In this document: piece after piece, positions 56,828-64,000 of the stretch
Layout: every line of letters starts with the position of its first letter
Numbering within the stretch: the first letter of the stretch is position 1
Origin: Nostoc sp. TCL26-01
GTDB lineage: Bacteria > Cyanobacteriota > Cyanobacteriia > Cyanobacteriales > Nostocaceae
Direction of reading: 5' to 3'
DNA length: 64,000 nt
NCBI RefSeq assembly: GCF_013393945.1
Contig: NZ_CP040299.1
Coordinates: forward strand, 1-64,000
Translations under genes and position numbers: made by a program
Notes under the pieces: model-generated
The model's database searches: none
What the model saw: the letters and a program-made list of their open reading frames with translations, nothing else
Told to the model about the DNA's origin: nothing

Positions 56828-58660
56828 ATGAAATTACTGAATACTTTTAGTTTCGTCTCAGGATTAAGTTTGACTATCTTGATTTCTGGTGCAGTTTTAG
56901 TTGCATCACCGCAGTCAGGAGTATCAAACTCTCAGTTAAAATCAACTGAAATTCCTACAATTAATTGGCAAAATACTCGTCTGCCTAATTGGAATCAAAT
57001 GACCTTTGCAAATATGCCAGCAATTGCCGAATCTGGTTCTTTTCAAGCACCTGCTGGTGTAGTAGAAAAGTTAGGATATGATCCTTCGCGGAGTTGGGAT
57101 GCTGGTCAGACACCTGATTCTTACATGATGCTAGGTGACTTTCAGGATTCTTTCAAACTCCAAAATTTCTCACTCAATGATATTGCCCAAACTGTTAATT
57201 TGGATTTAAGTGAAGTTGATTTAGATAAATTTGGCGCAATGAAGTTTCAAACTTTGGAAAGTTTGAGTGATGCTATTCCTGATTTAAAAAACACACCAAT
57301 TTCTGAAGTTAAACCTATTTTGGATTTATTAGCTCAAAAATTAGGAACATCCTTTGATTCCAATCAAACAATAGAAACCTTACTCCAACAATCTCCCCAT
57401 TTAGGAAAATTACAGTTTGCATCTTTAAACTTGACATCTTACAGCTTAGATTCTATCCCTGGCTTAGTAGAAACGCCGATTGGTGCATTTGAGAAATGGC
57501 AAGGTGTGTATATTAATGAGATACCAGGATTAGCTGATGTACCTTTTTCTCAATTTCCTAATCCGATTAATGCTGTAGGTGCAAATGTGGGCATTGTTGA
57601 TATTGCTTTTGCAACCGACGAACAACAGCGTAAACGCACAATCTCTGGTAGTAATAAAGAAGGCTTCGCTGTACCATGTCAAAAAGATTGCGCCCACATA
57701 GAATTATCTGGTTCATCTGCGGTTTCAGGTAAAGCCTGGGTTAGTGGTAAATATCAATTAGTTAAGGGTGGTAAAGGTATTCTCGCTTCAGTTAATGGAG
57801 GTAAAGAACCCACAGGTCGTCATCTATTTGGTGATGCTTTTAAAGTTGCAGTTTGGGATATCTCAGAAGTAGATGGCATGATTTCTCAAGCTTTATTCTT
57901 CCGAGTTTGTATGCGGAAAACTTTTGTAGATTTGGGCTGTACTCCCTATTTTATTGGGCCAGTACCATTCATGACTTTCAAAGAGAAAGAATCTATATTT
58001 TTAGGTTTAATTACAGGGGAAAGCTCTAATTCAGTCTCCACACCCACAGGCTTAAAGAGTAGTGGATTTAGATTTAAACAATCTCCTAATTTAACAAATA
58101 AATTATCTATTTTACTGCCTACAATCAAAGGAGATTGCAAAAATATTCACTCATCAGGAACTAATATTGATGCTTTCAGTTCTGCTTTTTCTAGTCTCGA
58201 AAAAGATTACAATTTAGTCGGTAATTATGTATGTGACTCATCTGGTAATTGTGGTCGAGGACTGGGTGCAATGCAGTTTATGTCATATCGTCCAGACGTG
58301 CGAAAGATTATCTCAAGTAAATCTGGTGGTGCAGAGTTTCTTGCAAAATTAGATGCTGGTGAACAAGTTACTGGTGAGGACATGATGCAGTATTTTTCAC
58401 CTGTTGAACAACAGACTTTAATTGAAGCTGACATTACTACATTACTAAACAGCACATCTCAACAAATTGACCCAAAAACTGGAAAGCTTTTTACAGGAGA
58501 GCGATTAATTGAACGTGCTGCTCAAATGAATTTTGCTGGGGTAAATATTCCTGTTGATGCTGATGTTATTGATGTGAACGGAAAAATCTCAGTAAAAGGA
58601 TATGGTAAAAGAACATCTGCTAAATATTTTCAATCTCTGCGATTGATGGGATGCTTTTAG
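56828..58660 (+). CDS. Secreted protein with lysozyme-like C-terminus (VirB1-like)
   Basis: A 610-residue protein with an N-terminal signal or membrane segment (about 7-30). The middle is repetitive-like (LSEVDLDKFGAM, IPDLKNTPISEVKPIL). The C-terminal region (GNYVCDSSGNCGRGLGAMQF, then RLIERAAQMNFAG) resembles lysozyme-like transglycosylase domains. VirB1-type enzymes open the wall for the channel. I could not confirm the catalytic Glu; SSLEKDY is a candidate. Confidence 0.6.
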   Translation: MKLLNTFSFVSGLSLTILISGAVLVASPQSGVSNSQLKSTEIPTINWQNTRLPNWNQMTFANMPAIAESGSFQAPAGVVEKLGYDPSRSWDAGQTPDSYMMLGDFQDSFKLQNFSLNDIAQTVNLDLSEVDLDKFGAMKFQTLESLSDAIPDLKNTPISEVKPILDLLAQKLGTSFDSNQTIETLLQQSPHLGKLQFASLNLTSYSLDSIPGLVETPIGAFEKWQGVYINEIPGLADVPFSQFPNPINAVGANVGIVDIAFATDEQQRKRTISGSNKEGFAVPCQKDCAHIELSGSSAVSGKAWVSGKYQLVKGGKGILASVNGGKEPTGRHLFGDAFKVAVWDISEVDGMISQALFFRVCMRKTFVDLGCTPYFIGPVPFMTFKEKESIFLGLITGESSNSVSTPTGLKSSGFRFKQSPNLTNKLSILLPTIKGDCKNIHSSGTNIDAFSSAFSSLEKDYNLVGNYVCDSSGNCGRGLGAMQFMSYRPDVRKIISSKSGGAEFLAKLDAGEQVTGEDMMQYFSPVEQQTLIEADITTLLNSTSQQIDPKTGKLFTGERLIERAAQMNFAGVNIPVDADVIDVNGKISVKGYGKRTSAKYFQSLRLMGCF

Positions 58661-58764
58661 GCGGTGATAATCCTGTATAACTTTCTCCAAGATTGTAGAT
58701 AAAAACATAATACAATGCGGTTTTCTGTCTCAAAATATTTTCAAAAGTTCAACTGGAATCTTAT

Positions 58765-59313
58765 ATGCAATTGAGATTGGACAAATTGGCGACGCTAAAA
58801 TATTTCAAATATAAAGCACTATTAGCTAGTGTTTCTGTATTAACCTTATTGGTTATAGCATTCCTAGTAAAAGCAAATCTTTCAAATAGCAGGCGTACAG
58901 CAACATGGAAAAATGCCAAAGAAGTTACACCTCCATTTCTACTTAAAAAAGCATTATCTTTTAATTCCACAAGCAGAATTGATAGTAAATCCATCAAAGT
59001 CATGCCAGTTCCGTCTCAAGGTGGAGGAAATTTGTATATATTTGATTATCGCTCACCCCAACTTTGTGGTATAAGTGGTTGTCTTTATCTGGTTTATCAC
59101 GAATCAGGTAAGTTGGTCTTTTCCTTAATTGCTCATCAACATTTACCACTGAAAGAAGAAGTAATTCGTACTTCAGACACCATAGCCAATGAATTTCCTT
59201 GTTTGGTTGTTACGCAACCAACAGCCGATGAAAATATAGTATCCCGTACACATTATTGTTACCAGGGTGAAGGATTTATCCGGTTTAATCAAGTTTTCTC
59301 GGTTGCTAAATAA
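58765..59313 (+). CDS. Membrane-anchored protein of unknown function
   Basis: A 182-residue protein with one N-terminal membrane helix (about 18-38) and a soluble C-terminal domain with a Cys pair, CGISGC. I do not recognise a family. Between virB1- and virD4-like genes, so probably part of the conjugation apparatus. Confidence 0.6.
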   Translation: MQLRLDKLATLKYFKYKALLASVSVLTLLVIAFLVKANLSNSRRTATWKNAKEVTPPFLLKKALSFNSTSRIDSKSIKVMPVPSQGGGNLYIFDYRSPQLCGISGCLYLVYHESGKLVFSLIAHQHLPLKEEVIRTSDTIANEFPCLVVTQPTADENIVSRTHYCYQGEGFIRFNQVFSVAK

Positions 59314-59337
59314 GACTTGATATCTTAATAAAATCAG

Positions 59338-61188
59338 GTGATGAATACTCACAGTTTTAATTACTCTTTATTTATCCAAGTACCGCCTGCCAAAGTAGAG
59401 ACACTACAAATTGAAAGATTGGCACAATTGATGAAATCGCAGTCTGGGTTGGTACTTTTAAGCTGTTTTGTTGCACTTGCTATATTTCGAGTGCTTTCAG
59501 GAGGGAATCGCAAAGGTAAACTTGCTACCAGTTATTGGGGCGGTGGTCGTGAAAAATCTTTGGCTGCATGTAAGGCTAAACAGCAGATATCGAACCCTAC
59601 ACGCAATTCCGTAGCACTTTACATTGGCACACCTCAGCAAATAAGGTCGCGCATTGAAAACGAGTGGCGAACCGCAGGTTTACTGAAGACCAAACCAAAT
59701 CTTTCTCAAAAGCTACATCAATTAATTTCACCCAACTCTACCCTGTACGTTCCCAATGTCCAGAGGGGAATAGCCGTTATTGGTGCAGCAGGTTCTGGTA
59801 AAACCTTCTCTGTGATAGATCCTCTCATTCGTAGCAGTTTTGACCAAGGCTTCCCGATGTGTCTGTATGATTTCAAATATCCTGCGCAAACTAAACGGGC
59901 GATCGCTTATGCTATCAAGCGTGGTTACACTGTCAAAGTATTTGCGCCGGGGTTTCCTGAAAGTGAAACCTGTAATCCTCTCGACCTACTGAAAGACGAA
60001 GAAGATGCAATTGCGGCAGGTCAAATCACTAGCGTCATATCACGTAACTTCGACCGTGGGAGCAATAACAGCAGCGATAAATTTTTTGAAGAAGCCGGAG
60101 ATAGTCTGGTTGAAGGGATATTGCTAGTCACCAAGGCAGTTAAAACCCTAACTGGTGACGATAAATACTGTGATTTGATGATGGCGCAAGCAATTTTATC
60201 TTTACCTAATCTACCAGTAAGATTGGAAACTGCCTCCAAGGACAAACTGAAAATTTGGACAACGCGACCATTATCTCAGCTAATCAGCGTCAAGGACTCT
60301 GAAAAAACTACTGCCAGCATTGTTGGGGCCGCGCAGCGCATATTTCAGCGATTTCTCAAGAAAGACTTTGTGGGTGCATTCTGTGGTCAGACAACATTAC
60401 CACTAGACTTGGACGGTAAACAGCTAATTGTATTTGGACTAAACAGGAACAACCGTGACATTATCAGTCCACTGCTGGCGGCTATTCTGCACATGATTGT
60501 TACGCGCAATGTGTCCCGTGTCCTACCCAGAAAAGACCCGCTAGTAGTAGCCCTAGACGAACTGCCTACTTTATACTTGCCAGCCCTTGTAAATTGGCTG
60601 AACGAAAGCCGTGAAGACGGTTTTGTAGGGATTTTGGGATATCAAAACATCGCCCAGCTAGAAAAAGTCTATGGTAGGGAACTGACACGGGCTATCTTGG
60701 GAGGTACAGCCACCAAGTTTATTTTCAATCCCCAAGACCCGGAATCTGCAAAATTGTTCAGCGACTACCTGGGCGAGATGGAAATTAAATTTAATTCCAA
60801 ATCGCGCAGTGCTGGAAAGGGGGGTGCGTCACACAGCACCAACGAACAACATCAAAAACGCCATTTATTTGAAGCAGCACAGTTTGTCAAGATGGGTACG
60901 GGCAAAGCGGTAATTATCAATCCAGCTTACACTCGTGGCACAGAAGCCTATGTTCCGATATTGCAAGCTATCAAAGTTCCGACTGCTGATATTGATGAAA
61001 TGAATTGGTCAGAGGGAAAGTGGGATTTTGTTAGAGATAGGCTGATTCAAAATAATTCTGTGCAAATTAGTGATTCTGAACGTTCTCAGCAATTTATGGA
61101 AAGGCGTGAATTGGCTGAAGAATTATTTCCTCTGCCTGAGCAATCTAATTCTCCGCCTTCTCCAGAAGAACTTGCCAATGTTTTTTAG
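59338..61188 (+). CDS. virD4: VirD4/TraG-type coupling protein
   Basis: A 616-residue ATPase with Walker A VIGAAGSGKTFSVIDPL (about 145-160), Walker B-like VVALDELPTLYLP and a C-terminal polar tail. The N-terminus has a hydrophobic segment (about 36-55) for membrane anchoring. VirD4 brings the relaxase-DNA complex to the channel. A GTG at 59338 is one start; the ATG at 59341 is equally possible. Confidence 0.85.
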   Translation: MMNTHSFNYSLFIQVPPAKVETLQIERLAQLMKSQSGLVLLSCFVALAIFRVLSGGNRKGKLATSYWGGGREKSLAACKAKQQISNPTRNSVALYIGTPQQIRSRIENEWRTAGLLKTKPNLSQKLHQLISPNSTLYVPNVQRGIAVIGAAGSGKTFSVIDPLIRSSFDQGFPMCLYDFKYPAQTKRAIAYAIKRGYTVKVFAPGFPESETCNPLDLLKDEEDAIAAGQITSVISRNFDRGSNNSSDKFFEEAGDSLVEGILLVTKAVKTLTGDDKYCDLMMAQAILSLPNLPVRLETASKDKLKIWTTRPLSQLISVKDSEKTTASIVGAAQRIFQRFLKKDFVGAFCGQTTLPLDLDGKQLIVFGLNRNNRDIISPLLAAILHMIVTRNVSRVLPRKDPLVVALDELPTLYLPALVNWLNESREDGFVGILGYQNIAQLEKVYGRELTRAILGGTATKFIFNPQDPESAKLFSDYLGEMEIKFNSKSRSAGKGGASHSTNEQHQKRHLFEAAQFVKMGTGKAVIINPAYTRGTEAYVPILQAIKVPTADIDEMNWSEGKWDFVRDRLIQNNSVQISDSERSQQFMERRELAEELFPLPEQSNSPPSPEELANVF

Positions 61189-61199
61189 AGATTTTGGAA

Positions 61200-61508
61200 A
61201 TGCAATCTTCACAGATTAATTGGAGTCAACAGGTTTCGTCTGTCTTAGCGCGTTATCCGCAGTGGCAGAATATAGTTATTGAGGCAATAAATAAACCTTT
61301 ATTCAATGTAAGTTATTGCCCAGAAACTATAGAAATATTTGATCAATTTGGCTTATTGGCTGGAAGAATATTTAGCTCTATTTCTTATGAATGTACTCGT
61401 GATTTTCTAGAGAAAAGTGAATTTATTGCTTGGCTGTTTGATGGAGAGTTGGCGGCTTTTTACGTAAATGGCGAAGTAGTGATAAATCGGCTGCAATTAT
61501 TAACTTAA
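61200..61508 (+). CDS. Small unknown protein in the conjugation operon
   Basis: A 102-residue soluble protein (WSQQVSSVLARYPQWQNIVI; YECTRDFLEKSEFIAWLFDG) from ATG 61200, 11 bp after the coupling-protein stop. I do not recognise a family. Co-transcription is likely. Confidence 0.6.
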   Translation: MQSSQINWSQQVSSVLARYPQWQNIVIEAINKPLFNVSYCPETIEIFDQFGLLAGRIFSSISYECTRDFLEKSEFIAWLFDGELAAFYVNGEVVINRLQLLT

Positions 61509-61558
61509 TTTGATATTTTACCAAATTTATTAATATACTCTTGGGGAGTATTATTATC

Positions 61559-63028
61559 ATGACTGATATATTTACAGTTGCATCAGGAGAAGCGGCTGCA
61601 ATTCAAAGACATTACGAACAAATAATCGAAGCTTTGTTACAAAGTTTATTGGATATCAAGCATGATAATAGTAAGGATCAGGGTTTAAAAATATTTGATG
61701 GTAACAGGCTTGTTTATGGACGTGATAAAAATCAATTTCTTGATGAGGTTTCAGGATTAGCGGGACAGCTTTTAAATCCTCAGTTTATTGCTCAAATACA
61801 ACAACTGCGTTCTTGTCCTGTAGGTGGTACGGTAGAAGGAGCAACTAATAAAATAGTTGAATTAGATGGGCGCGTTGTATTGCAATCTGATGAACAAGGT
61901 AAAGTCACTATTAATAATTTATTACAGCCCCAAATACTTCAATCTACAAACGATCACCAATCGCTTAATGTAGATGAACCTACCAAATATCAAGTATCGC
62001 AGTCTAAAGATAAGAACCAATTGCTTGATGTAGATGAGTCTACTAATAGAGATAATCTCAAGCAATTTGATAATTCCGAATTTTTACTTAAAAATACTGT
62101 TAAACAAGAGAAAGAACTACAGCAAGATACTAACTTACCGGATAATTCAGGTTCAACACGAGTAATGCAATCTCTCCAAGCTTTAGAAGATAGTCCTTTA
62201 AAAAATTTACTGACTAATGAAATTGGACAGCTACAAGCAGAAATCAAAGCATTACGACAACAGCAGAATGTGTATCAAAAATTAATTGAAAAAAGGTTAC
62301 AACAACAGCACAATATTTCCTGGTGGCAGCAATCGATTCATAATGTTTCGCTGGTGGTAGACAGTGTTAACTCTGCTGTGAAGACGGCTATTCAAGAATT
62401 TAAACAAAATTCAACACGATACCAAATAGCAGTGTCTTTAAAAACTTTATTTCATACCCAGACACACCCAGGAGCTTTAGAATATCAGGCGGCTCAATAC
62501 CAAATTTCTCGTGAGGGTTCATTGTATAAAATAACAGAGTCAGGAACAGGCAAACTTTTAATGCAGTTTCGTTCTACAAATTTGGGTGTGCGGGTAGAAA
62601 CTGGCAATCTAGAACCTACACATATTCAAGATATTAATGCTTTACAGCGATCGCTAAAACGCAATGAACCTATTCCTGCTTCCTTTACTCCTGTAGGTAG
62701 CCAGGAAGCTGAGTATTTTGCTCGTATAGATAAGATTAGTAACGCTCTTGTGCAATATGCGATCGCTCATCAAAAAAATGTAGAAATTGATGGCGTATTC
62801 TCTTATAAATGGCAAGCAACTACTGATGGTAAAGTAAGCATTTATGCCAAAGATGGACGTGGAATTGTCTTAGAAAAAGCTGAGGGACAACTCAAAAGTT
62901 CTATGAGTGAGCGAGATTTAATCTATTTCGAGCAAATCTTACCCAGATTACAGCCGACTTACCAACGCCAACAGGAATCAGCAACATTGCGAAACCAAAA
63001 ATTTAACAGTAATGAATTAGAGAGATAG
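61559..63028 (+). CDS. Unknown protein with coiled coil
   Basis: A 489-residue protein from ATG 61559 with a gggga ribosome site. A polar N-terminus, a central coiled coil (about residues 215-255; IGQLQAEIKALRQQQNVYQK) and a C-terminal domain (YKITESGTGKLLMQFRSTNL; VRVETGNLEPTHIQDINALQ). The last region reminds me of proteins associated with plasmid mobilisation, but no relaxase motif is visible. It may be an operon partner of the coupling protein. Confidence 0.6.
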   Translation: MTDIFTVASGEAAAIQRHYEQIIEALLQSLLDIKHDNSKDQGLKIFDGNRLVYGRDKNQFLDEVSGLAGQLLNPQFIAQIQQLRSCPVGGTVEGATNKIVELDGRVVLQSDEQGKVTINNLLQPQILQSTNDHQSLNVDEPTKYQVSQSKDKNQLLDVDESTNRDNLKQFDNSEFLLKNTVKQEKELQQDTNLPDNSGSTRVMQSLQALEDSPLKNLLTNEIGQLQAEIKALRQQQNVYQKLIEKRLQQQHNISWWQQSIHNVSLVVDSVNSAVKTAIQEFKQNSTRYQIAVSLKTLFHTQTHPGALEYQAAQYQISREGSLYKITESGTGKLLMQFRSTNLGVRVETGNLEPTHIQDINALQRSLKRNEPIPASFTPVGSQEAEYFARIDKISNALVQYAIAHQKNVEIDGVFSYKWQATTDGKVSIYAKDGRGIVLEKAEGQLKSSMSERDLIYFEQILPRLQPTYQRQQESATLRNQKFNSNELER

Positions 63029-63030
63029 CT

Positions 63031-63161
63031 ATGAACTTATCTCAATTGAACCTATTAATTACTTCTGATGTACCCATAATCTGCATCACTGCTTCTATAT
63101 CAGAGCGCATGATAGTGCTAAAGCAAATTTATCAAGAATGTGCGATTAACAAAAATCTCCC
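63031..63161 (+). pseudogene. 5' end of a gene cut by ISKra4-like copy 3
   Basis: The frame starts at ATG 63031 with a stop-to-start gap of two bases: SQLNLLITSDVPIICITASI, then SERMIVLKQIYQECAI. The pattern resembles the start of AAA-type ATPase domains (hydrophobic strand, then SERM helix). It is cut by the IS after about 44 codons. The rest would lie beyond the window. Confidence 0.6.
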
Positions 63162-64000
63162 GGGAGCATCCACTTTTGGCAGAAAGACTCAAATAGCTAA
63201 TAAACCATTGAGATAAGCACAACGAATAGAGAGGATGTGATTAACACTATCAACATTCCACTGTGCGCCAGAAATTTTAATCCTCGCACCAATTTGTTTA
63301 ATAGCAGATTCAACTGCGCCAGAACCAATAGAACAAAGTTGTTCAGCCTGGTAATAGGCATAATTGACAAGACGAGAGCGATGTTTTTCAAGATAAGCAA
63401 TGAAGTTCTTCGCTTGTTTACCTCGGCAATGAAGAAATAAAGCTTGAGTTTCTTCTATCTGACCTTGCCATAACAGCGTTTCAGCAGCTTTAAGCCGTTT
63501 TAAAGAACCACCAACTTTATAGAGATTTTCTTTGAGGTGATACCAATCCAAGATTTCCCAACGCTCAAAATTTTCTGTTTTACCAAACTCTTTGACTAGA
63601 TTCCACACGCCATCATGACCATCCCCCAAGCACACTAACGGGTTAACCAGACGTTGGCTATTGACATAATCAACTAATGATTGGTTGTCATCAAAAAACG
63701 CACCATAGTAAATCCCTTGCAGACGAACGGTTTTATAGTCTCGCCAGTAACAGCCTGCTTTCGGTTTACCTCTGAGTCGGACTTTTCCTCCATCTACACT
63801 GACTTCTGAAACTGCTTGTTTTGCAAATGGTAGTTGAAAATCTTGTGACAGCACTAATTTTTGTTGCGTTGAGTGACCCACTTTGACTCCTGTCAATGCC
63901 TCAACTTCAATTTCTGCTTTTTGGTATGATTCGTTAGCTGACAGCCTTAAACAACACTTTTGAAGTAATGGACTTAACCGGGTTCTTGGCTTCAAACCCA
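63162..64000 (-). mobile_element. ISKra4-like insertion sequence, copy 3 (partial, runs off the window)
   Basis: Its left terminal repeat gggagcatccacttttgg starts at 63162, flanked by aatctccc. The transposase is on the minus strand, 3' end at the left. It is truncated by the window end, so its second flank and duplication cannot be read. Sequence is nearly identical to copies 1 and 2. Confidence 0.9.
63189..63995 (-). CDS. ISKra4-like transposase (copy 3, N-terminal part outside)
   Basis: 268 residues of the catalytic frame to the stop at 63189, same motifs as copies 1 and 2, including the Leu in SRLVNYAY found in copy 2. The N-terminal frame is beyond the window. Confidence 0.85.
   Translation of the reverse strand: MKPRTRLSPLLQKCCLRLSANESYQKAEIEVEALTGVKVGHSTQQKLVLSQDFQLPFAKQAVSEVSVDGGKVRLRGKPKAGCYWRDYKTVRLQGIYYGAFFDDNQSLVDYVNSQRLVNPLVCLGDGHDGVWNLVKEFGKTENFERWEILDWYHLKENLYKVGGSLKRLKAAETLLWQGQIEETQALFLHCRGKQAKNFIAYLEKHRSRLVNYAYYQAEQLCSIGSGAVESAIKQIGARIKISGAQWNVDSVNHILSIRCAYLNGLLAI

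Noticed and set aside
47242..63028. A relaxase gene within the conjugation operon
   Set aside because: No HUH or tyrosine relaxase motif found; the unknown proteins lack it.

Overview
The window looks like part of a large plasmid from a filamentous, Nostoc/Anabaena-type cyanobacterium. The DNA is AT-rich and scattered with GCGATCGC (HIP1) octamers and heptamer tandem repeats typical of that group. It carries a DnaB helicase beside an iteron-bearing putative replication initiator, a ParA/ParB pair and a long type IV secretion (conjugation) operon. No rRNA, intact tRNA or relaxase gene is visible.

Layout: (1) 1-11292 is one giant ORF, a mosaic surface or secreted protein with LamG, C-type lectin, FG-GAP-like, helical-repeat, Calx-beta and RTX-like segments. 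(2) 11.5-14.9 kb holds a LysR regulator divergent from a DJ-1/PfpI-like gene and an NAD(P)-binding reductase, then a membrane protein. (3) 14.9-25.3 kb (minus strand) is a type III-B CRISPR (Cmr) operon: cas10 (cmr2), cmr3, cmr4, cmr5, a cmr6-cmr1 fusion and, 36 bp further, a CHAT-SAVED protease gene, expected to be a cyclic-oligonucleotide-activated effector. (4) 25.3-31 kb holds a small conserved ORF, a possible toxin/HTH pair, cas2, a four-helix-bundle gene, a cas1 split by an IS630-like element and an Rpn-like gene. (5) 31.1-40.9 kb holds a 25-repeat CRISPR array, an RT-Cas1 fusion gene split by an IS4-family element and truncated by an ISKra4-like element, a 5'-truncated CHAT gene and a second array of 16 full repeats plus a partial one. 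(6) 41.1-46.6 kb is the replication and partition block. (7) 47.2-63.1 kb is the conjugation operon, interrupted at its visible end by a third ISKra4-like copy.

The main story is a type III-B defence module apparently built around signalling. Its Cas10 has the GGDD cyclase motif but no evident HD nuclease motif, and Cmr4 appears to lack the usual slicer aspartate. The nearest effector is CHAT-SAVED. Mobile elements have since broken cas10, the stand-alone cas1 and the RT-cas1 fusion. For cas10 and RT-cas1 the target duplications are clear and joining the flanks restores the reading frame; for cas1 a 3-bp duplication does the same. The visible locus has therefore probably lost adaptation and cOA signalling recently, unless other copies exist elsewhere or the Cas10 halves still work together. 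No Cas6 is visible.
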